Assembly (NCBI GenBank): GCA_020049775.1
Contig: JAGVLO010000003.1
Span: forward strand, 248,001 to 312,000
Direction of reading: 5' to 3'
DNA: 64,000 bases
Origin: Alphaproteobacteria bacterium
GTDB taxonomy: Bacteria; Pseudomonadota; Alphaproteobacteria; Rickettsiales; SXRF01
Shown here: piece after piece, positions 17,003-26,558 of the stretch
Layout: each line of letters opens with the position of its first letter
Numbering within the stretch: position 1 is the stretch's first letter
Position numbers and translations under genes: made by a program
The notes under the pieces: generated by a model
Told to the model about the DNA's origin: nothing
Seen by the model: only the letters and a program-made list of their open reading frames with translations
Database searches by the model: none

Positions 17003-18181
17003 TTATATAAAGCCGGGGCCGTCCATGCTTCCGGATTGCCTTCCCATATTTGCCAGCGGTGATGCTTTTAGTTCATTGTCGGCATTAGCCATATTCGCAC
17101 CTACTGCTGCACCGGAAGCGGCCATTTGCTGCATGGACTGGTTATACCCCTTCACAGCGCTTAGCGCGTTGAGCTTCATTGTTTCATCCCGCGCTTGTTC
17201 CGGTGTAATCATCTTGATGTCTTTGCCCTTGGCAAATTCTTCCAGCGTAAGGTTTGGGTTTTTAGTTATCTCGGCTTTTAGCTGTTTGTATTGCTCTTGC
17301 GTAAGCTGGGCATATGCGCCTTCGTTGTTTTTTGCGAAGTCGCCAGCCTTATCGCCCCATGTGCTGGTCATCATGTTGCGGAATTCCCGAATATCACCGG
17401 CAAAGCCGAGCTTGAGTTCGTCGGTTTTCCCCTTGTCCATCTGCTGCATCACAAAGACAGGGCCGTCATATGCCTTGCCCGCTTCCATTTTTTCAAACAC
17501 TTCCTTGCGTATATAAACATCAAGATCGTCGCCGTCGCCTACGGCAAGGCTTTGCGTCTGTCCGGCATCGTTTTTGGTTTTTATACCGCCATATACGCCG
17601 TCTTTGATCGGTTCGCTCAGCATGCCATTGCCTACCACGCGTTTTTCTCCTTCGCGTGTTTCAACGTAAATCATCTCATCGGGGCCATTGGGCTTAAGGT
17701 CACCATGTGCCGTTAGCCCCACTTTGTTTTTTGCTGCCCATGTATCGGCGGCCATGGGAGTGCCACCGGCGTTGGATTGCAGCCATGCCGACAGTTCCTT
17801 GGATTCAAGCTGGTAGGTTTTGCCGTCGCTCCCTGTTGTTAGGAGTTCAAAATGCTTCTGTCCTTTGGCCTCGCGCGTTTTTTCGACCTGCAGCAGGATA
17901 GCACCGAGGGATTTTGCCTCGTCCTTGCTTAGAGATTCGGTGGTTTCGGGAATACGGCTGATGCGCCCTTTGCTTGCCGCGCTCATGAGTACGGCCTCAG
18001 AATTCATATCCTTGTATTCAGCCTGAAATGTCTCTAGCTTGGGTTCTGGCTGCTCAAAGGCCTTGCCTTCTTTTTGAGCCTGCGCGGAAGCCTTACCCCA
18101 GTCCTTTTTGGCGACATCAAAGATGGCTTTGACAACATCATTTTTATCAATGGGTTGCTCAAATTTAAACATCGCTGCCAT
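17003..18181 (-). CDS. Hypothetical protein with inorganic-pyrophosphatase-like domain
   Basis: A 392-aa soluble protein; AGGGAT precedes the start by about 8 bases. Residues about 155-290 resemble a family I pyrophosphatase core: YGGIKT, then VGDGDDLDVYI with Asp216, Asp218, Asp219 and Asp221 in the DGDPxDV position, then PVFVMQQMDKGKTDELKLGF with Asp254 and Lys257 in the D.K position. I recall similar divergent domains in phage structural proteins and in large multidomain bacterial proteins, where the activity is unproven. The first 150 residues and the last 100, including an Ala/Met/Gln-rich tail, match nothing I know. No signal peptide. Its real substrate, if it is an enzyme, is unknown. 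Confidence 0.7.
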   Translation of the reverse strand: MAAMFKFEQPIDKNDVVKAIFDVAKKDWGKASAQAQKEGKAFEQPEPKLETFQAEYKDMNSEAVLMSAASKGRISRIPETTESLSKDEAKSLGAILLQVEKTREAKGQKHFELLTTGSDGKTYQLESKELSAWLQSNAGGTPMAADTWAAKNKVGLTAHGDLKPNGPDEMIYVETREGEKRVVGNGMLSEPIKDGVYGGIKTKNDAGQTQSLAVGDGDDLDVYIRKEVFEKMEAGKAYDGPVFVMQQMDKGKTDELKLGFAGDIREFRNMMTSTWGDKAGDFAKNNEGAYAQLTQEQYKQLKAEITKNPNLTLEEFAKGKDIKMITPEQARDETMKLNALSAVKGYNQSMQQMAASGAAVGANMANADNELKASPLANMGRQSGSMDGPGFI

Positions 18182-18311
18182 GCGGAATATCCCTGAAATT
18201 CAATGCGTGGAAGGTTAATCCTACCACTTAATTATTAACTATTTTGACCTGCTTTTGGGTGAATATTCGATGAAGATAACAATTTGTGAGAAAATTAGGA
18301 CCCAATGGCAG

Positions 18312-18338
18312 TTGACAAGCATGGGCTAATCATATAAT
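18312..18338 (+). promoter_or_regulatory. Putative sigma70 promoter of rplU-rpmA
   Basis: TTGACA (18312-18317) and TATAAT (18333-18338) both match consensus exactly, but their 15-base spacer is shorter than the 17-base optimum. A leader of about 90 nt would follow before rplU. Confidence 0.6.
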
Positions 18339-18433
18339 TTTGCCGTCCTTTTCCCGAGTTTAGGGGATTGATAATGGAAAAAGTATAAAAAGTTCAAGGC
18401 GTTAGCACTTGAAGCAAGAGTTAGGATTTGGCT

Positions 18434-18733
18434 ATGTTTGCAGTAATTCGTACCGGCGGTAAGCAGTACAAAGTCACCAGCGGCGACGTCATTGACGTTG
18501 AGAAGCTTGCCGGTAATGCAGGTGACAAAGTGGAAATCAGCGAAGTGCTGATGGTGGATCAGAAGATTGGCGCGCCGCTTCTTGCTGGCGCAAAAGTACA
18601 GGCCGAGATTGTGGAACAGTTCCGTGATGACAAGGTGATTATTTTCAAGAAGCGCCGCCGTCACAACTATCGCCGCAAGAAGGGTCATCGCCAGTACCTG
18701 ACCCAGATTAAAATTATTGATATTAAGGCGTAA
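18434..18733 (+). CDS. rplU: 50S ribosomal protein L21
   Basis: A 99-aa protein starting [14 protein letters not shown], the standard L21 N-terminus, so the ATG at 18434 is preferred over the TTG two codons upstream. The basic [16 protein letters not shown] near the C-terminus binds 23S rRNA, as in the family. Together with rpmA it forms the usual two-gene operon, 11 bp apart, driven from the promoter at 18312. Confidence 0.97.
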   Translation: MFAVIRTGGKQYKVTSGDVIDVEKLAGNAGDKVEISEVLMVDQKIGAPLLAGAKVQAEIVEQFRDDKVIIFKKRRRHNYRRKKGHRQYLTQIKIIDIKA

Positions 18734-18744
18734 GGAGCGCAGTC

Positions 18745-18999
18745 ATGGCACATAAAAAAGCAGGTGGTTCATCCCGCAACGGCCGCGACTCCGGTGGTCG
18801 CCGCCTCGGTGTAAAGAAATTCGGCGGTGAGCTGGTTATTCCCGGCAATATTCTTGTCCGCCAACGTGGTACTAAATTCCACCCAGGTAAGGGTGTGGAT
18901 ATGGGCCTCGACCATACACTCTTTGCCGTACTGGAGGGCCGCGTTGAATTCCGCGAGCGCGCTAACGGCAGGATGTTTGTGTCGGTGGTTGCCGCGTAA
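18745..18999 (+). CDS. rpmA: 50S ribosomal protein L27
   Basis: An 84-aa protein with the typical [20 protein letters not shown] start, whose N-terminal tail reaches the peptidyl transferase centre in the ribosome. There is no Firmicutes-type cleaved N-terminal extension. AGGAG lies upstream. A strong terminator follows at 19026, so obgE probably depends on read-through or its own promoter. Confidence 0.97.
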   Translation: MAHKKAGGSSRNGRDSGGRRLGVKKFGGELVIPGNILVRQRGTKFHPGKGVDMGLDHTLFAVLEGRVEFRERANGRMFVSVVAA

Positions 19000-19025
19000 G
19001 CAAAGCATTACAACAGACGTGATTC

Positions 19026-19054
19026 GGGGGGACAGTCATCTGTTCCCCCTTTTT
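19026..19054 (+). terminator. Rho-independent terminator after rpmA
   Basis: GGGGGGACAG and CTGTTCCCCC form a ten-pair stem (one G-U) with a TCAT loop, followed by five T. It separates the ribosomal protein genes from obgE. Confidence 0.85.
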
Positions 19055-19065
19055 ATATGGAATAA

Positions 19066-20073
<1,008 letters not shown>

Positions 20074-20122
20074 TTTAAGCATATAAAAGCTTTATTAACC
20101 CTGAGCGGATAGAGTGCCGGCC

Positions 20123-21238
20123 ATGACTGTGCTAGCCAAAGCCAAACGTATTATTCTAAAAGTAGGTTCGTCGCTGCTGATTGACGAGGCCAACCATGTG
20201 CGCGCTCTATGGCTGGAATCGCTGGCGCAGGACATTGCGCAGCTTAAGTCATCAGGCAAGCAGGTGATTGTGGTCACCTCCGGTGCAATTGCGCTGGGCC
20301 GCCATCCGTTGGGCTACGGCAAGCGCAATCTGGAACTCGAAGAAAAACAGGCCGCCGCTGCCTGCGGCCAGATTACGCTGGTGTCCGCATGGGCGCAGGC
20401 GCTCGCTAAGGTGGGCATGTTTCCCGCGCAGATGTTGCTTACCGCCGATGACAGCATCGAGCGCCGCCGCTACCTGAATGCACGCAACACGCTCGAAGCG
20501 CTTTTGGAAAATCCGAAAGCCATTCCTGTCATCAATGAAAATGACACGGTGGCCACCGCTGAAATCCGTTTTGGCGACAATGACCGGCTGGCGGCGCGCG
20601 TGGCGCAAATGGCGGGCGCGGACATGCTGGTGCTGTTTTCCGATATTGACGGACTCTACAGCGCCAACCCCGCTAAAGACAAAGGCGTAAAGTTTATTGC
20701 TGAGGTGAAAGAAATCACGGCTGACATTGAAAAAATGGCTGGCGGTTCATCGTCATCCATCGGTTCCGGTGGCATGGTTACCAAAATCGGCGCTGCGAAA
20801 ATCGCCATGGGCGCAGGCTGCAGCATGGTAATTGCACTTGGCAGCGTGGTTCACCCCCTGAAAGCATTGCTGGACGGTGGCAAGCATACGCTGTTCGTGG
20901 CTCAGGAAAGTCCGCTGAGTGCGCGCAAGCGCTGGATTGCCGGCTCCATCCATCCGGCAGGCAGCCTGACGGTGGATAAAGGCGCTGCCGGTGCGCTTAA
21001 AGGCGGAAAGAGTTTGCTGCCTGCAGGCGTAGTGGCGGTCGAAGGTGATTTTGACCGTGGCGATGCTGTACTGATACGGGACGAGGCGGGAAATACCCTT
21101 GGCAAGGGAATTATTGCTTACGGTTCCGAAGACGCGCGGCGCATACGCGGCAAGCAAAGTCAGGAAATCGAGCAGATACTAGGGTTTAAGCGCCGCGACG
21201 TATTGATACACCGCGACGATATGGCATTAGATGGATAA
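20123..21238 (+). CDS. proB: Glutamate 5-kinase with PUA domain
   Basis: About 371 aa, catalysing the first step of proline synthesis, ATP-dependent phosphorylation of glutamate. The amino acid kinase domain shows KVGSSLL, VTSGAIALG, NENDTVATAEIRFGDND and GTGGMVTK-like (GSGGMVTKIGAAKIA); a PUA domain fills the last 90 residues. The ATG at 20123 is chosen over an in-frame GTG at 20114. proA follows after about 107 bp; the intervening sequence is AT-rich with no clear terminator. Confidence 0.96.
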   Translation: MTVLAKAKRIILKVGSSLLIDEANHVRALWLESLAQDIAQLKSSGKQVIVVTSGAIALGRHPLGYGKRNLELEEKQAAAACGQITLVSAWAQALAKVGMFPAQMLLTADDSIERRRYLNARNTLEALLENPKAIPVINENDTVATAEIRFGDNDRLAARVAQMAGADMLVLFSDIDGLYSANPAKDKGVKFIAEVKEITADIEKMAGGSSSSIGSGGMVTKIGAAKIAMGAGCSMVIALGSVVHPLKALLDGGKHTLFVAQESPLSARKRWIAGSIHPAGSLTVDKGAAGALKGGKSLLPAGVVAVEGDFDRGDAVLIRDEAGNTLGKGIIAYGSEDARRIRGKQSQEIEQILGFKRRDVLIHRDDMALDG

Positions 21239-21345
21239 TAATTAATTTGCACGGGCAGGCGTTTAGGCGGAAAATAATAGTCCTAAAGATATTGCCTCCC
21301 ATTTTTTTACTTAGGTTTAGTTTACATAGGTTATGTAGGTAGGTT

Positions 21346-22629
21346 ATGAAAGCAACAGTGGTTAGTTTCAACAGCGATCTCCACGAACAGATGTTGTCAC
21401 TTGGAAAAAAAGCGCGTGCGGCTTACGGCCTGATGGCGGAAGCGCGGGGCGAACAGAAAAACATGGCGCTGGTACAGGCGGCACTGGCTTTGCGCGAGCA
21501 TGCCAAAGACATCATGACCGCCAACCAGAAAGATATCGAATATGCTAAGGGAAAGGGCCTTGATGCAGCGCAGATGGATCGCCTGAAGCTTGACCCCAAG
21601 CGCATTGAAGCGATGGCGGCAGGGCTTGAGACCATTGCCACATTGCCGGATCCCGTCAATAGAATGCTCGACCAGTGGACTCGCCCCAACGGGCTGGTGA
21701 TGCAACGCGTTAGCGTGCCGCTGGGCGTTATCGGCATTATCTATGAATCACGCCCGAATGTTACCTCCGACGCGGCGGGCCTGAGCCTAAAGGCAGGCAA
21801 TGCCGCGATATTGCGCTGCGGCTCTGAGTGTCACCATTCGTCGCTCGCGATTGTCAAGTGCCTGCATGAAGGCTTAAAAAAAGCCGGCCTGCCGGAAGAC
21901 GCTGTGCAGATGGTGCCGACACGTGACCGCGCTGCGGTGGGCGAAATGCTGACCATGGTCGGGCTGATTGACATCATCGTGCCGCGTGGCGGCAAATCGC
22001 TGACCAAGCGAGTGCTGGAAGAAAGCCGCATTCCCACTATCCAGCATCTGGACGGCAACTGCCATACGTACATCCACAAGGATGCCGATGCGGAAATGGC
22101 GTGCGATGTGCTGCTCAACGCCAAGATGCGCCGTGTAGGTATTTGCGGTGCTACCGAGTCGCTGCTGATTGACGAATCCATCGCCAAGGACATGCTGCCC
22201 AAGGTGGCGGACGTGCTGTCAAAAGCCGGTTGCGAAATGCGTGGTGACGGCAAGGCACGCGCTGCTGACAAACGTATCAAGGCGGCCACGGACGAGGACT
22301 GGGATACCGAATATCTGGCGCCGGTTATCTCTATCAAGACCGTCAAGGGCGCAGACGAAGCCATCGACCATATCAACCAGCATGGCTCGCACCATACCGA
22401 TGCTATCATCACCGCCGACATCAATACGGCGCGAGCATTTCTGCGCCGTGTGGACAGCGCTATTGTCATGCATAACAGCTCCACCCAGTTTGCTGACGGC
22501 GGCGAGTTCGGCTTTGGCGCGGAAATCGGCATCTCCACCGGCAGACTGCATGCACGCGGCCCTGTGGGGGCTGAGCAGCTCACTACGTATAAATATGTGG
22601 TGCATGGCACTGGTCAGACCAGGGCATAG
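21346..22629 (+). CDS. proA: Gamma-glutamyl phosphate reductase
   Basis: A 427-aa NADPH-dependent enzyme reducing glutamyl-5-phosphate to the semialdehyde, the second step of proline synthesis. The aldehyde dehydrogenase fold is seen from GVIGIIYESRPNVTSDAAGL; NAKMRRVGICGATESLLID holds the catalytic cysteine, and GAEIGISTGRLHARGPVG is the usual C-terminal block. nadD starts 3 bp after the stop. Confidence 0.96.
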   Translation: MKATVVSFNSDLHEQMLSLGKKARAAYGLMAEARGEQKNMALVQAALALREHAKDIMTANQKDIEYAKGKGLDAAQMDRLKLDPKRIEAMAAGLETIATLPDPVNRMLDQWTRPNGLVMQRVSVPLGVIGIIYESRPNVTSDAAGLSLKAGNAAILRCGSECHHSSLAIVKCLHEGLKKAGLPEDAVQMVPTRDRAAVGEMLTMVGLIDIIVPRGGKSLTKRVLEESRIPTIQHLDGNCHTYIHKDADAEMACDVLLNAKMRRVGICGATESLLIDESIAKDMLPKVADVLSKAGCEMRGDGKARAADKRIKAATDEDWDTEYLAPVISIKTVKGADEAIDHINQHGSHHTDAIITADINTARAFLRRVDSAIVMHNSSTQFADGGEFGFGAEIGISTGRLHARGPVGAEQLTTYKYVVHGTGQTRA

Positions 22630-22632
22630 GCG

Positions 22633-23268
22633 TTGGTCGCTGGCACTTCTCTTATATATACAAAAAATCGGGCCATCGGTTTGCTGGGGGGATCATTCAA
22701 CCCCGCGCATGAAGGGCATTTGCATATTTCGCTGCACGCATTGAAGTCGCTGCATCTGGATGAAGTCTGGTGGCTGGTGTCGCCGCAAAATCCGCTCAAA
22801 AGCAAAAGCGATATGGCGGCATATGAAATGCGTCTGGCCTCGGCAAAAGCCATGGTAGCAGGCAACAGGCGCATTCGCGTGCTGGATATCGAACAGCAGA
22901 AACAACTCTATTTCAGCTGGCAGACCGTGCAGTTTTTACAGCGGCGTTTTCGCGGCACGTATTTTGTTTGGATGATGGGCGCGGACAATCTGGCGCAGTT
23001 CCACCGCTGGCATCGCTGGGCGTGGATGATGCAGGTTTTGCCGCTGGCGGTATTTGACCGTGCGCCGCATTCGCATTCATCCCTGCGCGGTAAAACCTTT
23101 AACAGGGCAAGAAAATTATTATATAAAAACAACAAGATATCAAAAAGCAAACCGCAGGCTGCCATGGTCTTCTGTCACTTGCGGCGGATGCTGATTTCTT
23201 CCACCCAGCTTAGAAAAATGCTTGGAGAACAAGCCTTTTTAAGGCATAATAAGGGTGTGGGAAAGTAA
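22633..23268 (+). CDS. nadD: Nicotinate-nucleotide adenylyltransferase
   Basis: A 211-aa enzyme that makes deamido-NAD from nicotinate mononucleotide and ATP. The nucleotidyltransferase signature GLLGGSFNPAHEGHLHIS and the C-terminal ISSTQLRK are present, as is the VWWLVSPQNPLK substrate loop. No ATG or GTG precedes the signature in frame; the TTG at 22633, 3 bp after proA, is the likely start. Translation is probably coupled to proA. Confidence 0.94.
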   Translation: MVAGTSLIYTKNRAIGLLGGSFNPAHEGHLHISLHALKSLHLDEVWWLVSPQNPLKSKSDMAAYEMRLASAKAMVAGNRRIRVLDIEQQKQLYFSWQTVQFLQRRFRGTYFVWMMGADNLAQFHRWHRWAWMMQVLPLAVFDRAPHSHSSLRGKTFNRARKLLYKNNKISKSKPQAAMVFCHLRRMLISSTQLRKMLGEQAFLRHNKGVGK

Positions 23269-23282
23269 CAAATCCCCCACCG

Positions 23283-23290
23283 AAAGGAGA
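23283..23290 (+). promoter_or_regulatory. Strong Shine-Dalgarno deciding the rsfS start
   Basis: AAAGGAGA lies 7 bases before an in-frame ATA at 23298, but 22 bases before the first classical start (TTG at 23313). It is the reason for choosing ATA as the rsfS start. Confidence 0.6.
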
Positions 23291-23297
23291 AACGGCC

Positions 23298-23672
23298 ATA
23301 GCTACTAAAACGTTGTTTCCAAAGCTCTCTCTCTTGCAATTAGAACGTCTCATCCTCACCTCCCTCGACAAACACAAAGCCGAAGACATTGTCTCTATTG
23401 ACCTGACTGGAAAATCTGATTTTGCGGACCGTATGGTTGTTGCCAGCGGCACATCAGCACGTCATGTGGGATCTCTGGCGGACCGTGTAGTTGAAGCTCT
23501 CAAACAGGCTGGTTATGAGAATGTTCCGGTAGAAGGAAAAGATAGTTGCGACTGGGTACTGGTGGATGCAGGCGATATCGTTGTGCATATCTTCCATCCC
23601 GAAGCCCGCAGCTATTATAATCTGGAAAAAATGTGGTCAGTGTCGGTGCCTCAACTCGAAGTGGCATACTGA
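23298..23672 (+). CDS. rsfS: Ribosomal silencing factor RsfS, apparently starting at ATA
   Basis: The product binds L14 and blocks 30S-50S joining during starvation. Family features seen are AEDIVSIDLTGKSDFADRMVVASGTSARHV, EGKDSCDWVLVDAGDIVVHIFHPEARSYYNLEKMW. There is no ATG in frame upstream of the domain. ATA at 23298 (MATKTLFPK) has the best-placed ribosome site; the first classical choice is TTG at 23313, giving 119 aa. The gene lies between nadD and rlmH, as in most alphaproteobacteria. The start is the only doubtful point. Confidence 0.92.
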   Translation: MATKTLFPKLSLLQLERLILTSLDKHKAEDIVSIDLTGKSDFADRMVVASGTSARHVGSLADRVVEALKQAGYENVPVEGKDSCDWVLVDAGDIVVHIFHPEARSYYNLEKMWSVSVPQLEVAY

Positions 23673-23679
23673 TCGCACG

Positions 23680-24138
23680 ATGCGAGTATTGATTGCAGCT
23701 ATCGGCAAGGCGAAAGCCAGCCCAGAGCAACAGTTATATTCTGAATACTCCAAGCGTTTGCCTTGGAAAATCGAGTGCCGTGAATTTGTTTCAAAGGCAC
23801 AAACTCCCTCACAACGCATAGAACAGGAAAGCACGCAGCTGCTTGCAGCATGCAAGGGCTATGACCGTCTTATCGCCCTAGACGAGGCTGGAAAGTTGCT
23901 AGGCAGCCGCGAATTTGCAGGCCAGCTTGGATCGTGGCAGCAGCAGGGAGCATCGTCATTCGCCTTTATTATTGGCGGCAGCGACGGGCTTAGTACCGAG
24001 GCGCTGAAGGAGGCGAGCCTTGTCTGGTCGCTGGGTAAGGTGACGTGGCCGCATATGCTGGTACGCGCACTTCTGGCCGAGCAGATTTACCGCGCTTACA
24101 GCGTGCTTACCCACCACCCGTATCACCGTGAAGGATGA
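23680..24138 (+). CDS. rlmH: 23S rRNA (pseudouridine1915-N3)-methyltransferase RlmH
   Basis: A 152-aa SPOUT methyltransferase that modifies the pseudouridine at 1915 of 23S rRNA. FIIGGSDGLS and the C-terminal LLAEQIYRAYSVLTHHPYHR are diagnostic of the knot and dimer region. I take the ATG at 23680, 7 bp after rsfS, although the frame is open further upstream inside rsfS. Confidence 0.96.
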   Translation: MRVLIAAIGKAKASPEQQLYSEYSKRLPWKIECREFVSKAQTPSQRIEQESTQLLAACKGYDRLIALDEAGKLLGSREFAGQLGSWQQQGASSFAFIIGGSDGLSTEALKEASLVWSLGKVTWPHMLVRALLAEQIYRAYSVLTHHPYHREG

Positions 24139-24217
24139 CGAACACAAAAAAACTATGTTATACTGGAAGATATCATAGTATAATCCCCGCGTTTACGATT
24201 CTTAAGGAAGGCCATTC

Positions 24218-24913
24218 ATGAATATCGAACAGCAACATACGCTTCGTTCCTATGACGCACAGCTGAAGCATCTTTTGCAGCTTATCCTTGATATGGGTGG
24301 TGAAGTCCGCAAGATGGCGCTTGCATCCAAGGCCGCCTTCCGCTCCCGCGAGGAGTCGCGCGCGACAGATGCCAAAGCGGCAGACAAACTGATTAACGAA
24401 CTCGACCAGAAGGTCGAGGAAGAAGCGACTATTGTGCTGGCGCTGCATAGTCCGCTGGCGATTGACCTGCGTTTTGTGACCTCGGTGCTTAAAATAACGG
24501 GTATGCTGGAGCGCATGGGCGATCTTGCCAAAAACACCGTAAAGCGCAGCGTAAAAATGGGTGCTTATGCGCCGGAGCCGATTATCGTAAAACTGGAACG
24601 CATGGCTGACGTAGTGGTAGAAATGCTGGACGAAGCTCTGCTGGCCTTCAAGACCAATGACACCCAAAAAGCCATATCGGTGTGGCGTCGTGACGACGAA
24701 ATCGACGATCTATACCATGAAGTGCTGCGGATGATACAAAAGGAAATGGCCAATGTACCCGATCAGGTGGTCGCCAGCACGCATGTGGTGTTTGCCGCCA
24801 AGAACATGGAACGCCTTGCCGATTACATCACCAACCTTGCCAAGACTGTGTATTATATTTCGTCGGGCAAGCGGGCGGACAAGACCGTCCTGAAGCAGGA
24901 AAACGCTTCCTGA
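24218..24913 (+). CDS. phoU: Phosphate signalling protein PhoU
   Basis: A 231-aa all-helical protein with two PhoU repeats; metal-binding-type motifs are visible (ELDQKVEEEATIVLA in repeat one, DDEIDDLYHEV in repeat two). PhoU links the Pst phosphate transporter to the PhoR kinase and damps phosphate uptake. AAGGAAGG precedes the ATG by 6 bases. No pst or pho genes are adjacent, so this copy sits apart from its usual operon, inserted between rlmH and gpmI. It has its own short AT-rich upstream region (TATAAT at 24179). Confidence 0.92.
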   Translation: MNIEQQHTLRSYDAQLKHLLQLILDMGGEVRKMALASKAAFRSREESRATDAKAADKLINELDQKVEEEATIVLALHSPLAIDLRFVTSVLKITGMLERMGDLAKNTVKRSVKMGAYAPEPIIVKLERMADVVVEMLDEALLAFKTNDTQKAISVWRRDDEIDDLYHEVLRMIQKEMANVPDQVVASTHVVFAAKNMERLADYITNLAKTVYYISSGKRADKTVLKQENAS

Positions 24914-25001
24914 CCTTTAAAATTTGCTTTTAAACCCGCCCATGCTGTATTAATCCAGTGACAGCCCCTTCTTGTTGTTCCCACGGAGAAATACGGTAAT
25001 C

Positions 25002-26558
25002 ATGGCAACCACCAAACCCAAACCAGTCGTGCTGGCTATCCTTGATGGCTGGGGGCATCGCGACGACAAGGACAACAACGCCATCGCCAATGCGCGCACA
25101 CCTGTGCTGGACGCGCTCTCGCGTAATTATCCGAGCGGACTTATCAATGCTTCCGAGCTGCATGTGGGCCTTCCCAGCGGGCAGATGGGCAATTCTGAAG
25201 TAGGGCATATGAATATCGGCTCCGGCCGCGTGCTGATGCAGGATTTACCGCGTATTGACGCCGCTATTGCCGACGGAACACTTGCAAGGAACCCGCGCTT
25301 TGTAGCGTTCGCTCAGGCGACGGCAAAAGCGGGTGGCGTGTGCCATGTCATGGGGCTGGTATCGCCCGGCGGCGTGCATTCGCACCAGGACCATATTGCC
25401 GCCATAGCAAAACTGCTTGCTACAGCGGGTGCTAAGGTGAAAATCCACGCCTTCCTTGATGGCCGCGATACGCCGCCCAAGAGCGCGCTGGAATATATGG
25501 CGGCACTGGAAAAGGCCGTCACTGGTCTGCCGGATGTGTGCATTGCTACCGTCAGCGGCCGCTATTATGCCATGGACCGTGACAAGCGCTGGGAACGTGT
25601 TCAGAAGGCCTATGATACGCTGGTGTCTGCGCAAGGTGGACGGCATGCCACGGCCAAAGCCGCCATCGAGGCCAGCTACCAGTCGGGCGTTACTGATGAA
25701 TTCGTGCTGCCGTGTGTGATCGGTGATTATCAGGGCATGAATGATGGCGATACGCTGGCCATGGGTAATTTCCGTGCCGACCGCGTGCGCGAGATTCTGA
25801 CCACGTTGCTTGATTCCTCCTTTGCCGACTTCCCGCGTAGCAAGGTAGTGAAGTCCGCTGCCGCGCTGGGCATGAGCGAATACTCCTCCAAGCTTAGCTC
25901 TTTCCTTTCCACCTTGTTTCCGCCGGAGCCGCTGACGCGCATTTTCGGCGAGGTGATTGCTGAGGCAGGATTAAAGCAGCTGCGCATTGCTGAAACCGAG
26001 AAATATGCGCATGTGACGTTTTTTTTCAATGGCGGCCGTGAACAGGAGTTTCCAGGCGAGGAGCGTATCTTGGTGCCTTCCCCCAAAGTGGCTACCTATG
26101 ACGAAAAACCGGAAATGTCGGCGCCCGAGGTAACAGAAAAATTACTGGCGGCGATTGAAAGTAACCGTTTTGACGTAATTGTGGTTAATTATGCCAATAC
26201 CGACATGGTGGGCCACACCGGCGACATGAAAGCGGCTATACGCGCTGTGGAAACAGTGGACAGCTGCCTTGGCAAAATAAGCAAGGCCGTGCTGGAGCGC
26301 GGCGGAGCCATACTGGTTACCGCTGATCATGGTAATGCCGAAATGATGTTTGACCATGATACACACCAGCCACATACCGCACATACACTCAATCTTGTGC
26401 CGGTGATTATTGCCTCTAGCACACTCAAGGGCCAGCACACCAGACTGCCGGAAGGCAAGCTGGGGGATGTCGCGCCCACGCTGTTACAGCTGCTGCAACT
26501 GCCGCAGCCGAAGGAAATGACGGGGCGCTCGCTGCTGGCGGAGGTTGCCGGTGCTTAA
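25002..26558 (+). CDS. gpmI: 2,3-bisphosphoglycerate-independent phosphoglycerate mutase
   Basis: A 518-aa, two-manganese alkaline phosphatase-fold enzyme interconverting 3- and 2-phosphoglycerate in glycolysis. LAILDGWG starts the protein, the phosphorylated serine is in GQMGNSEVGHMNIG, and metal ligands appear in NYANTDMVGHTGD and TADHGNAE. The start at 25002 fits the family N-terminus; GGAG lies about 12 bases upstream. Its end overlaps envC. Confidence 0.97.
   Translation: MATTKPKPVVLAILDGWGHRDDKDNNAIANARTPVLDALSRNYPSGLINASELHVGLPSGQMGNSEVGHMNIGSGRVLMQDLPRIDAAIADGTLARNPRFVAFAQATAKAGGVCHVMGLVSPGGVHSHQDHIAAIAKLLATAGAKVKIHAFLDGRDTPPKSALEYMAALEKAVTGLPDVCIATVSGRYYAMDRDKRWERVQKAYDTLVSAQGGRHATAKAAIEASYQSGVTDEFVLPCVIGDYQGMNDGDTLAMGNFRADRVREILTTLLDSSFADFPRSKVVKSAAALGMSEYSSKLSSFLSTLFPPEPLTRIFGEVIAEAGLKQLRIAETEKYAHVTFFFNGGREQEFPGEERILVPSPKVATYDEKPEMSAPEVTEKLLAAIESNRFDVIVVNYANTDMVGHTGDMKAAIRAVETVDSCLGKISKAVLERGGAILVTADHGNAEMMFDHDTHQPHTAHTLNLVPVIIASSTLKGQHTRLPEGKLGDVAPTLLQLLQLPQPKEMTGRSLLAEVAGA

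Noticed and set aside
20074-20122. AAGC/GCTT hairpin after obgE as terminator
   Set aside because: The stem is too short and the loop AT-rich; no T-run of note follows.
24139-24217. Pho-box-like control site before phoU
   Set aside because: Only a TATAAT and an ACTATG/CATAGT pair are seen; no repeated CTGTCAT-type box is recognisable.
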